NCBI RefSeq assembly: GCF_011683915.1
Contig: NZ_JAAQPH010000004.1
Span: forward strand, 186,001-250,000
Length of the DNA: 64,000 nucleotides
Direction: 5' to 3'
From: Pelagibius litoralis
GTDB taxonomy: Bacteria; Pseudomonadota; Alphaproteobacteria; Kiloniellales; Kiloniellaceae
Below, piece by piece: positions 53,709-61,893 of this stretch. The translations under genes were made by a program, and so were the position numbers. Below the pieces are notes generated by a model, which searched no databases, was not told where the DNA came from, and worked only from the letters and a program-made list of their open reading frames with translations. Numbering within the stretch: the stretch's first letter is position 1; every line of letters starts with the position of its first letter.

Positions 53709-54665
53709 ATGGCCGTCTTCTTCCTTCAGCGTCTCACCACGCTTTTCATCACCCTCCTGGTGGCCAGCCTGCTGGTCTTTCTGGTGATGGAGGTGCTGCC
53801 CGGCGATCCCGCCGCCGTCATTCTCGGCGTGAACGCGCGCGAAGACACCCTGGCGGCGTTGCGGGCGGAGATGGGCCTCGACCGTTCGGCCTGGGAACGC
53901 TACTTCCTCTGGCTCGGCGGTCTGCTGACCGGTGACCTGGGCCGCAGCTACACCTACGGCGTGACGGTCTGGGAACTGGTGGCCGAGCGCATCGGCCTCA
54001 GCCTGCCGTTGGCGCTGATGGCCATTGTGCTCTCCACGGTAATGGCCATTCCCCTGGGCGTGCTGGCCGCGGCGCGGCGTAACAAGGCGTCGGATGTCGG
54101 CGTCATGGGTTTCACCCAGTTGGGCATCGCCATCCCCAACTTCTGGTTCGCCATTCTGCTGATCCTGCTGTTCGCCGTGCACTGGCAGATCCTGCCCGCC
54201 GGCGGTTTCGCCGGTTGGGATGCCGGCTTCTGGCCGGCCTTGAAAACGCTGCTGTTGCCGGCGGTGGCGCTGGCCCTGCCGCAGGCGGCGATCCTGGCCC
54301 GGGTCACCCGTTCCTCGGTGCTGGAAACCCTGGGCGAGGACTATGTGCGCACCGCCCGGGCCAAAGGCCTGACCCGGCGCGCGGCGCTGTGGCGCCATGC
54401 AGTGCGCAACGCCCTCATCCCCGTCGTCACCATCATGGGGTTGCAGTTCTCCTTCCTGCTGGCCGGCACCATCATCATCGAGAACGTCTTTTACCTGCCG
54501 GGGCTGGGGCGTCTGATCTTTCAGGCCATCGCCCAGCGAGACCTCATCGTGGTGAAGGATCTGGTGATCCTGCTGGCCGCCAGCGTCGTCGTGGTGAACT
54601 TCCTGGTCGACCTGCTCTACGCGGTGCTCGACCCGCGCCTGCGCGGAGGCGGCCATGCTCTCTGA
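53709..54665 (+). CDS. Peptide-type ABC transporter permease (DppB-like)
   Basis: This 318-residue permease has six hydrophobic segments and the N-terminal oligopeptide-permease start FLQRLTTLFITLLVASLLVF. The EAA-type loop includes EDYVRTARAKGLTRRAALWR. The ATG is 31 bp after the REP element. It overlaps the next permease gene by 11 bp. Confidence 0.95.
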   Translation: MAVFFLQRLTTLFITLLVASLLVFLVMEVLPGDPAAVILGVNAREDTLAALRAEMGLDRSAWERYFLWLGGLLTGDLGRSYTYGVTVWELVAERIGLSLPLALMAIVLSTVMAIPLGVLAAARRNKASDVGVMGFTQLGIAIPNFWFAILLILLFAVHWQILPAGGFAGWDAGFWPALKTLLLPAVALALPQAAILARVTRSSVLETLGEDYVRTARAKGLTRRAALWRHAVRNALIPVVTIMGLQFSFLLAGTIIIENVFYLPGLGRLIFQAIAQRDLIVVKDLVILLAASVVVVNFLVDLLYAVLDPRLRGGGHAL

Positions 54666-55518
54666 GGCGCGCGCAGTTTCCCTCAGGGAGTTCTGGCTGC
54701 GCGGCCGCGGCCAGGCCAACCTGATGATCGGCCTGGCGGTGACCCTGCTGTTGATCGCCGTTGCCGTTCTCTCCCTGGTGTGGACGCCCTATCCGATCAA
54801 TGCCATCGACATCCCGGCGAAGCTGCAGCCGCCCTCGGCGGCGCACTGGCTGGGTACCGATCAGTTCGGCCGCGACGTGCTGTCGCGCATCATGGCGGGC
54901 GCGCGCAACTCCATCGCCGTGTCTTTGGTCGCCGTCGGCATCGGCGCCGGCCTCGGCGTGCCGCTGGGAGCGCTGGCCGCCGCCCGGCGCGGCTGGGTGG
55001 AGGAGGTGGTGATGCGCTTCAACGACTTCACCTTCGCCTTTCCCGCCCTGCTCTCGGCGGTGATGATCACTTCCCTCTTCGGACCGGGCGCCATCAACGC
55101 CATCATCGCCATCGGCATCTTCAACATCCCGGTCTTTGCCCGTCTGACGCGGGGCGCGGCCCTCAGTCTCTGGCAGCGCGACTTCGTGCTGGCGGCGCGG
55201 GTGGCGGGCCGGGGGCGCACCCGCATCACCCTGGATCATATCCTGCCCAATATCGCCAGCCTGCTGATCGTGCAGATGACCATCCAGTTCGCCCTGGCGA
55301 TCCTGGCCGAGGCGGGACTGAGCTACCTCGGGCTCGGCACCCAGCCGCCGGACCCGAGCTGGGGCAAGATGCTGAACGAGGCCCAGACTCTCATGTTCCT
55401 GGCGCCGCAGCTGGCGATCTTCCCCGGTCTTGCCATCATGGCGACGGTGCTCGGCCTCAATCTCCTGGGCGACGGCCTGCGCGATCTGCTCGACCCGCGC
55501 CTGCGGCGGCTGCGGTGA
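54655..55518 (+). CDS. Peptide-type ABC transporter permease (DppC-like)
   Basis: This 287-residue permease has six hydrophobic segments, the OppC-type periplasmic loop AHWLGTDQFGRDVLSRIM, and the C-terminal LSYLGLGTQPPDPSWG. It forms the channel with the DppB-like protein. The start ATG lies inside the end of the upstream gene. Confidence 0.95.
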   Translation: MLSEARAVSLREFWLRGRGQANLMIGLAVTLLLIAVAVLSLVWTPYPINAIDIPAKLQPPSAAHWLGTDQFGRDVLSRIMAGARNSIAVSLVAVGIGAGLGVPLGALAAARRGWVEEVVMRFNDFTFAFPALLSAVMITSLFGPGAINAIIAIGIFNIPVFARLTRGAALSLWQRDFVLAARVAGRGRTRITLDHILPNIASLLIVQMTIQFALAILAEAGLSYLGLGTQPPDPSWGKMLNEAQTLMFLAPQLAIFPGLAIMATVLGLNLLGDGLRDLLDPRLRRLR

Positions 55519-55528
55519 GGTTGCGCCT

Positions 55529-56515
55529 ATGACATTGCTCAGCCTGCAGGACTTGTCCGTGGTTCTCGACACGCCGGAGGGCCCGGCGACGGTGCTGGAC
55601 CGGGTGAGTTTCGATCTCGCGGCGGGCGAAAGCCTGGGAATCGTCGGCGAGTCCGGCTGCGGCAAATCGATGACCGCCCTGGCGGTGATGGGCCTGCTGC
55701 CGGATGCCGCCCGCTGTACGGGGCGTATCGACTTCGAGGGGCGCGATCTGCTGGCGCTGGACGAACAGGCGCTCTGTGCCTTGCGCGGGCGGTGCATCGC
55801 CATGGTCTTTCAGGAACCCATGACGGCGCTGAACCCGGTGAAGTCCATCGGTTATCAGGTGGCAGAGGGGCTGCGCTGGCATCTCGGCCTGGGGCGTGGC
55901 GAAGCCGCGGCGCGGGCGGTGAAACTGCTGGATCGGGTCGGCCTGCCGCAGCCGCGTTTCTCGCCCGATCTCTATCCGCATCAGCTTTCCGGCGGGCAGC
56001 GCCAGCGGGTGGTGATCGCCATGGCGCTTGCCTGCGACCCGGCCCTGTTGATCGCCGACGAACCGACCACGGCGCTTGACGTGACCAGCCAGGCCGAGAT
56101 CCTGGCCCTGATCGCCGAGGTCACCGCGGCTTCGGGCATGGCCCTGATGCTGATCACCCACGACCTGGCGGTGGTCTGGCAGAACACGGCGGCGATGCTG
56201 GTGATGTATGCCGGCGCGGTGGCGGAGCGGGGGACCACGGCGGAGGTCTTCGCCCGCATGGCCCATCCCTATACCCGTGGCCTGCTGGCCGCTTCCCCCG
56301 GCGCTTTGGGGGATATCCTGCCGGCCGGTCGGCGTCTCGCGACCATTCCCGGGCAGGTGCCGGACCCGCAGGACCGCCCCACGGGTTGCGTCTTTGCCGC
56401 GCGCTGCGCGCGTGCCGCCGCCGATTGCCTGCCGCGACCGCCGGCAGAGCGGGTCCTGGCGCCGGGCCATGCGGTGGCCTGTCTCCATCCCCATGAAGAA
56501 GAGACCGTGTTATGA
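55529..56515 (+). CDS. Peptide-type ABC transporter ATP-binding protein (DppD-like)
   Basis: This 328-residue ATPase has Walker [10 protein letters not shown], signature [16 protein letters not shown], Walker [13 protein letters not shown], and the C-terminal oligopeptide-type Fe-S-like cysteine region ([19 protein letters not shown]). I chose ATG 55529 ([11 protein letters not shown]); the longer frame lies in the permease gene. The stop overlaps the DppF-like start (ATGA). Confidence 0.95.
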   Translation: MTLLSLQDLSVVLDTPEGPATVLDRVSFDLAAGESLGIVGESGCGKSMTALAVMGLLPDAARCTGRIDFEGRDLLALDEQALCALRGRCIAMVFQEPMTALNPVKSIGYQVAEGLRWHLGLGRGEAAARAVKLLDRVGLPQPRFSPDLYPHQLSGGQRQRVVIAMALACDPALLIADEPTTALDVTSQAEILALIAEVTAASGMALMLITHDLAVVWQNTAAMLVMYAGAVAERGTTAEVFARMAHPYTRGLLAASPGALGDILPAGRRLATIPGQVPDPQDRPTGCVFAARCARAAADCLPRPPAERVLAPGHAVACLHPHEEETVL

Positions 56516-57363
56516 GCGCCCAGGCGCCGGGGGGCGAAATGGTCTTGCGGGTCGAGAATCTGGTCCTCGAATATCCCCTGCCGCGCCAAAGCCTCTTCGC
56601 CCCCGCGCCGCGCCACCGCGCGCTGGACGGTGTCAGCCTGCAGGTCGCCCGCGGTGAGAGCCTTGCCGTGGTCGGCGAATCCGGCAGTGGCAAGTCGAGC
56701 CTGGCCCGCGCGGTTCTTGCCCTGGAACAGCCCGGTGCCGGGCGGGTGGAGCTGATGGGTCAGGATGTTTTCGCGCTTTCGCCGGGGGCGCTGCGCGGCC
56801 TGCGCCGCCATGCCCAGATGGTGTTCCAGGATCCCTATGGCTCGCTCGATCCGCGCCGCAAGGTCGGCTGGATCGTGGCCGAGCCGCTGGACGCGCTGGA
56901 GAGCGGTGTCGGCGCCGCCGCGCGTCAGGCGCGCATCGCCGAGGTTCTGGTCTCCGTCGGTCTGAAGGCGCGCGATGCGGAGAAGTTTCCCCACGAGTTT
57001 TCCGGTGGCCAGCGCCAGCGCATCGCGATCGCCCGGGCGCTGATCACCCATCCCGCTCTGATCATCGCCGACGAGCCGGTCTCGGCGCTCGACGTTTCCG
57101 TGCAGGCCCAGGTTCTGAACCTCTTCATGGATCTGCGCGAGCGCCTGGGGCTCAGCTATCTTTTCATCTCCCACGACCTGGCGGTGGTGCGCCACGTCGC
57201 CGACCGGGTCGCTGTCATGCGTCACGGCCAGATCGTCGAGGAAGGGGCTGTCGAACAGGTTTTCCGGGAACCGCAGCACCCCTATACCCGCAAACTGCTG
57301 GCGGCGGTGCCGCGTGTCGGCCATCCGCGACAAGCGGTGGCCGGTGCTACAACAGCGCCGTGA
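56512..57363 (+). CDS. Peptide-type ABC transporter ATP-binding protein (DppF-like)
   Basis: This 283-residue ATPase has Walker A GESGSGKSS, signature FSGGQRQRIAIARALI, and Walker B LIIADEPVSALD. It is shorter than usual DppF because it lacks the C-terminal cysteine region, ending soon after RKLLAAVPR. It is the last gene of the importer and overlaps the leftward small gene by 17 bp at the 3' ends. Confidence 0.94.
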   Translation: MSAQAPGGEMVLRVENLVLEYPLPRQSLFAPAPRHRALDGVSLQVARGESLAVVGESGSGKSSLARAVLALEQPGAGRVELMGQDVFALSPGALRGLRRHAQMVFQDPYGSLDPRRKVGWIVAEPLDALESGVGAAARQARIAEVLVSVGLKARDAEKFPHEFSGGQRQRIAIARALITHPALIIADEPVSALDVSVQAQVLNLFMDLRERLGLSYLFISHDLAVVRHVADRVAVMRHGQIVEEGAVEQVFREPQHPYTRKLLAAVPRVGHPRQAVAGATTAP

Positions 57364-57631
57364 CGATTTCTTCCCATTCCTGGTCGAGGCTGGTTTTTGC
57401 GTGGGGCTTGCCGGCGCGGCGGTACCAGTAGCCGGCGTTGCTCTCGTCGCCCTCGACCCGGTGCAGATAGGCATGGACCCAGGCGCCTTCGGCGCTGCTG
57501 TCGGACTGGGCGAGGCCATGAGCGGCGTCCCAGTCGTCTTTTGCCGCTTGCCAGAGGGCGGCCAGCGCGGGGGCCAGTTCCACAGGCGGTTCGGAATCTT
57601 TCAGGCTGTCGCGAAACGCTGCCAGGTCCAT
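57347..57631 (-). CDS. Conserved small hypothetical protein
   Basis: This 94-residue acidic protein (MDLAAFRDSLKDSEPPVEL start) has no named domain I can assign. The blocks WQAAKDDWDAAHGLAQ and VHAYLHRVEGDESNAGYWYR are highly conserved in many alphaproteobacterial proteins, which supports it as real. I chose ATG 57631; the longer frame is an unrelated Arg-rich run. It lies 23 bp downstream of the HlyU-like gene on the same strand. Confidence 0.78.
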   Translation of the reverse strand: MDLAAFRDSLKDSEPPVELAPALAALWQAAKDDWDAAHGLAQSDSSAEGAWVHAYLHRVEGDESNAGYWYRRAGKPHAKTSLDQEWEEIVTALL

Positions 57632-57654
57632 CGTTTTCTCTCTCCGATTGTGCG

Positions 57655-57939
57655 TCAGTCGCGGAACAGCCGCTCGCCCTGTTCGTCGATGATCTGCCGG
57701 CCTTTCACCAGGGCGAAATCGGCGGCGGCATCCTGGGACGGATGGGTATCGGCGCGCAGAAAGCTGTGCTCCTTCATTTCGCCGTCGATCTCTTTGCGGA
57801 TCACGCCGGCGGTCAGCCACTGGCTGCCCTTTTGCTGCGGCGCCGGTTGAATCTGGAAGCCGTTGTACTCGACGGATTCTGCCGACGGTGCGGTGCTGTC
57901 ACCGCCGCCGCCGCCGAAAAGCTTGCTGAAGAAGCCCAT
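57655..57939 (-). CDS. HlyU-family protein
   Basis: This 94-residue protein has an N-terminal MGFFSKLFGGGGGD and the HlyU-family core VEYNGFQIQPAP, SQWLTAGVIRKE, HSFLRADTHPSQDAAADFAL and KGRQIIDEQGERLF. In vibrios HlyU is linked to virulence regulation, but most members are uncharacterised. It forms a probable two-gene leftward unit with the next small gene. Confidence 0.85.
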   Translation of the reverse strand: MGFFSKLFGGGGGDSTAPSAESVEYNGFQIQPAPQQKGSQWLTAGVIRKEIDGEMKEHSFLRADTHPSQDAAADFALVKGRQIIDEQGERLFRD

Positions 57940-58074
57940 GGTAACAATCCCTGTTCCTGTCTGCCCGCTGTGCTGGGGTCGTTGTGTCGGTCATATTACC
58001 CGCTCAAAGGTGCTCTTCCTAGCCGGCGAGATGAACTATGCTGCGGCGACATCGAAAACAGACCGGAGGGCGGC

Positions 58075-59418
58075 GTGACCCGCCTCTATCACGACTCGCT
58101 CTACGACCGAAACACCGCCATCGGCAGCTATTGGGAGGCCTCGGCCCCGCCCTTGGATCGTGCGACGCCGCCTTTGGCGGCGGATGCTTCCTGCGAGGTC
58201 GCGGTGATCGGCGCCGGCTACACCGGGCTGACCGCCGCCCTCTCCCTGGTTGAGGAGGAGGGTGCCGACGTCGCCGTCGTGGAGGCCGGCACGCCGGGCT
58301 GGGGCGCCTCCGGACGGAACGGCGGCTTCTGCTGCCTGGGCGGGGCCAAGCTGGATTACGGCGCCATGGTGAAGCGCTACGGGCTGGCCGAAACCCGCCG
58401 TTTCTTTCAGATCCAGATCGAATCCGTCGATCTGGTGACGGGCTTCTGCGCCGATAAGGGTATCGATGCCGACCTGACCGGCAGCGGCGAGATCATCCTG
58501 GCCCATAAGCCGGGCCGTCTGGCCGGGCTGCGGGCAGAGCAGGCGCAGTTCCGCGATCTCTTCGGCCTGGACTGTCCGCTGCTGGATCGCCAGGCGCTGG
58601 CGGCGCGCGGCCTGGCGGCGGCGGATTTCCACGGCGGCCTGCTGATCCCGCCGGGTGTCGGCCTGCATCCCCTGAAGTATCTGCGCGGGTTGGCGCGGGC
58701 GGCGATCGATGCCGGGGTAAAGGTCTATGGGCAATCGCCGGTGACCGCGGTCGAACGCAGGGCGGGCGGCTTCGTCCTGGTGACACCGCAAGGCCTGTTG
58801 AAGGCGCGCAAGGTCATCATCGCGACCAACGGCTACAGCGAGGAAGCGTCGCTGCCGGCTCTGTCAGGGCGCTTGCTTCCCGTCCTCTCCAACATTCTGG
58901 TGACCCGGCCTCTCAGCCCGGCCGAGCAGGCGGAACAGGGCTGGACCGATACGACCATGTGCGCCGACAGCCGCCGTCTCCTGCATTACTTCCGCCTGCT
59001 GCCCGACGGCCGTTTTCTTTTCGGCGGGCGCGGCGCGGTATCGGGATCGGCGGCGGCGGCGCAGCGTGGCCTGCGCCGTCTGCGGCGCGACTTCGAGCAT
59101 CACTTTCCGGCCTGGACGGGGGTTGAGACAGAATACAGCTGGCGCGGTCTGGTCTGCCTGACCCAGCCCCTGGTGCCTTTTGTCGGTGCGCTTGAAGAAG
59201 AAGGGCTCTATGCCGCGCTGGCCTACCACGGCAACGGCGTTTCCTTCACGGCTTACGCGGGGCGTGCCCTTGCCGGCATGGTGGCCGGGCGTCAGGGCGC
59301 CGCGGACCTGCCCGCTGTCCTGCGGGCGCCGCTGCCGCGCTTTCCCCTGGCGTTCCTGCGCAAGGCTTACCTGGCCGGCGCCTATGGGGTCTATGGCCTG
59401 AAGGACGCGCTGGGCTGA
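58075..59418 (+). CDS. FAD-dependent amine oxidoreductase (PuuB/OrdL-like)
   Basis: This 447-residue DAO-family enzyme resembles gamma-glutamylputrescine oxidase and other amine oxidases. The N-terminal leader (LYHDSLYDRNTAIGSYWEAS) is typical of PuuB. The FAD site is VAVIGAGYTGLTAALSL, and WGASGRNGGFCC is the second conserved block. FVGALEEEGLYAALAYHGNG closes the fold. It starts at GTG 58075, preceded by CCGGAGGGC. It is not obviously in an operon. Confidence 0.87.
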   Translation: MTRLYHDSLYDRNTAIGSYWEASAPPLDRATPPLAADASCEVAVIGAGYTGLTAALSLVEEEGADVAVVEAGTPGWGASGRNGGFCCLGGAKLDYGAMVKRYGLAETRRFFQIQIESVDLVTGFCADKGIDADLTGSGEIILAHKPGRLAGLRAEQAQFRDLFGLDCPLLDRQALAARGLAAADFHGGLLIPPGVGLHPLKYLRGLARAAIDAGVKVYGQSPVTAVERRAGGFVLVTPQGLLKARKVIIATNGYSEEASLPALSGRLLPVLSNILVTRPLSPAEQAEQGWTDTTMCADSRRLLHYFRLLPDGRFLFGGRGAVSGSAAAAQRGLRRLRRDFEHHFPAWTGVETEYSWRGLVCLTQPLVPFVGALEEEGLYAALAYHGNGVSFTAYAGRALAGMVAGRQGAADLPAVLRAPLPRFPLAFLRKAYLAGAYGVYGLKDALG

Positions 59419-59467
59419 GAGGCCGGCAGGGCCGGGCGCTCAGTCTCCCAGGCGCAATCTCCCAGGT

Positions 59468-59920
59468 TCAATCTCTCACAATGTGAACCGAACAGGGGGC
59501 ATGGCGGGCGACCCGTGCCGTGTTGGGGCCAAGCAGATAGTCCTTCAATGAGGGCCGGTGGGCCGCCATGACGATAAGCTCGGCGCCGATCTCCTCGGCG
59601 GCTTCGACGATCTTCTCGTAGATCGTGCCGTGGGCGGCGATGATGCCGCCGAAAAGCTCCTTGGGGATGTGCTCTTTGGCCAGTTCCTTCATGCGCCCTT
59701 CGGCCTGCTTCACGAAGTCCTTCACGTCGTAATCGATGGAGCCGTGCTCCTCGCCGCGGATGGCATAGCGCCAGTCGATGCCGGAGGGGATGTGCGGCAC
59801 CACGGTCATCAGCCAGACTTCGCCCTGCATGATGCGCGCCTGATCGACGCCGTTGGGCAGAGATTTCAGCCAGGAAGACTGATGCTCCAGGTCGATGGGA
59901 ACCAGAACCTTTTTGGACAT
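59468..59920 (-). CDS. Universal stress protein (UspA family)
   Basis: This 150-residue Usp has the family fold KKVLVPIDLEHQSS, AELIVMAAHRPSLKDYLLGP and the C-terminal NTARVARHAPCSVHIVRD. The ATP loop here reads LGPNTARV instead of the usual G-2x-G-9x-G(S/T), so nucleotide binding may be altered. It is the last gene of a leftward unit, 17 bp after the binding-protein gene. Confidence 0.88.
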   Translation of the reverse strand: MSKKVLVPIDLEHQSSWLKSLPNGVDQARIMQGEVWLMTVVPHIPSGIDWRYAIRGEEHGSIDYDVKDFVKQAEGRMKELAKEHIPKELFGGIIAAHGTIYEKIVEAAEEIGAELIVMAAHRPSLKDYLLGPNTARVARHAPCSVHIVRD

Positions 59921-59937
59921 TGTCGCCTCCTCCCCGA

Positions 59938-61878
59938 TTACTGTTCGGCGCTATCGGCCGATTTGGCCGGGATGATGTGAAGATCGCTCGGCTGATCGGG
60001 TCTGCGCGGTGGTTTGGCGACCAGCAGATAGACCATCCAGACAAGGAATACGATGGCCAGAATATTGACGAGCGATGTCAGGGGATCGGCGATCAGCGGT
60101 TGGGGTCCTTCGTCGAGTGCCGGCCGCAGTGCCGCCGCCACCGGCGCTGCCGGGTCGACGGCCTCGGCAGTGCCGAGCGCCTTCGACAACTCCAGGATGG
60201 TGGCGTCGGGGATCGGCTGGGTGGTGGCCGTGCCCGTCGTTCCCGGCCCTTGTGCGCCAAAGGCCTCGCGGCCGCCGGAGGGCCCGGCCAGGACCATCTG
60301 GACGCCCAGCGTTTCAACGGCGCTTTCCTGTCCGGCATAGCTCCCCAAAGGGACCTGCGCCTGACGCAGGAAGGAGAAGCGCAGGGGCGCGTTGCCGTCG
60401 TTCCAGCCTTCGATCGGCAGCAGCTTGAAGGAACCGCCTTCGATCAGCTCCAGAACCGTGGTATCGCCGAGCGGTGCCATCACGAAGACCGCATCGACCA
60501 GGCCCTTGGCCATCGCTTCGAACTGAATGCCCAGCTCGCCGGCCTCGCCGGAGACGACTGAAACTTCGGCAAGGCCGAGCCCGGCCAGGGCCATGCGGGC
60601 GACCCGGTCGGAAGACGATCCGGCCTGACCGACGCCGAGCTTTGTCACCGCCGGAAGATCGGCGGGTCCGCCGCTGCGGGTGACGACATGGGCGACCTGG
60701 AAGCCGACCACGCCGAGGGCTTCGGCCTGGCTGGTCAGAACGGCGTTGTCGCCTTCCACTTCGTAGAAGGAATCGATGCCGGCCACCGCCAGGCGCGCAG
60801 CGCCGGAGGTTACGAGGTCGAGCGGATTGGCCGCCCGCTCAACCGCGACGGAGCGCTTGGGGAAAACGCTGCGCGCCGCCCGGACCGCCTTGCCGGCGGG
60901 CCCGGCGAGGGAATCCAGATCCCCCAACGCGACGATCAGCGGCTCTGCGCCTGCCGTGCCGCCGGCCTCCGACGTGGCTTCGAGCAGGTTCACAGCCACC
61001 AGGTAGTCCAGCACCACCGCAGCGACGCTGCGGCCCTCCAGCTCGACCTCGGTGATCATGTCCCGCATCGCATCGGCGGTTATCTTGTTCTCCAGCTTGG
61101 CCAGGGCGGGCGCCAGGGCCGGAAAACGGGTGAGGGCGTCGCGGCGCACCAGGGGGGAGGGCTGGTAGACCGGAAAGAAGGAGAGGTCGTCTTCCAGCAC
61201 CACCAGATCGAAACTGGCGATCTGCTGGTCGGTGCGGAACAACTCACCCACGACAGCCGTGCCGTCGAGCACCGCCTGGGCGATTTTGTCCTTGCCGCCG
61301 TCGTCGAGATCGAAGGCCAGAACCTTGCCGGGCTTCAGGCCGTAGCGGCGTACCATCGGGTTGAGGCCGTCCAGGGGCCGCTCGACGAAGGTGTCGTCGG
61401 CCGCGAAATCGATTTGGTCGAGACGGGCCAGATCGCTGATCTTGGTGATGTTCTGTCCCTGTGCCACCTCCGGGCGCACCACGAGAACATAGTCGCTGGA
61501 AAAGCCGAGCCGTTCGCGCCAATCCAGTTCCAGCGCGCCGTACAGCTCCCGCACTCTTGCCAGCGCCGCGTCCCCGTCGGTCATCGGCGGTTGACCCAGA
61601 TAGACCAGGCCGGTGCCGTTGTACTCCGGATAGAGGTCGATCTTATCCTGCTTCAAGGCCTCGAAGGTTTCCGCCGAGGAGCCATAGGGGATGGCGCGCT
61701 GGACGGTCAGGCCGTCTTCTTCGGCCATGCGCGCCATCATCTCCGCCATCAGCATGTTTTCGGTGAAGTTCTTGGAGGCGACGCGTACGACCTTTGCCTC
61801 CTCTTCCCCACAGGCCGCGAGGATCAGAGAGCCGCAGAGCAGCAGGGCGAGGGTGGTGGCTTTTCTGGATATCATCAT
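59938..61878 (-). CDS. Membrane-anchored two-domain solute-binding protein (OpuAC-like plus TAXI/NMT1-like)
   Basis: This 646-residue protein has a lipoprotein signal (lipobox LAAC, Cys23). Domain 1 (about 30-300) is a glycine-betaine/osmoprotectant-binding fold of the ProX/OpuCC type (VRVASKNFTENMLMAEMMA, IDLYPEYNGTGL). Domain 2 (about 315-520) resembles a TAXI/NMT1-type binding domain (RLAVAGIDSFYEV, VGQAGSSSDRVARMALAG). A Pro/Ala-rich linker precedes a single C-terminal membrane helix (VNILAIVFLVWMVYLLV) and a short cytoplasmic tail. No ABC ATPase or TRAP permease is encoded nearby; it lies between BCCT and Usp genes. Confidence 0.82.
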   Translation of the reverse strand: MMISRKATTLALLLCGSLILAACGEEEAKVVRVASKNFTENMLMAEMMARMAEEDGLTVQRAIPYGSSAETFEALKQDKIDLYPEYNGTGLVYLGQPPMTDGDAALARVRELYGALELDWRERLGFSSDYVLVVRPEVAQGQNITKISDLARLDQIDFAADDTFVERPLDGLNPMVRRYGLKPGKVLAFDLDDGGKDKIAQAVLDGTAVVGELFRTDQQIASFDLVVLEDDLSFFPVYQPSPLVRRDALTRFPALAPALAKLENKITADAMRDMITEVELEGRSVAAVVLDYLVAVNLLEATSEAGGTAGAEPLIVALGDLDSLAGPAGKAVRAARSVFPKRSVAVERAANPLDLVTSGAARLAVAGIDSFYEVEGDNAVLTSQAEALGVVGFQVAHVVTRSGGPADLPAVTKLGVGQAGSSSDRVARMALAGLGLAEVSVVSGEAGELGIQFEAMAKGLVDAVFVMAPLGDTTVLELIEGGSFKLLPIEGWNDGNAPLRFSFLRQAQVPLGSYAGQESAVETLGVQMVLAGPSGGREAFGAQGPGTTGTATTQPIPDATILELSKALGTAEAVDPAAPVAAALRPALDEGPQPLIADPLTSLVNILAIVFLVWMVYLLVAKPPRRPDQPSDLHIIPAKSADSAEQ

Positions 61879-61893
61879 GTCTCTTCTCCCCCT

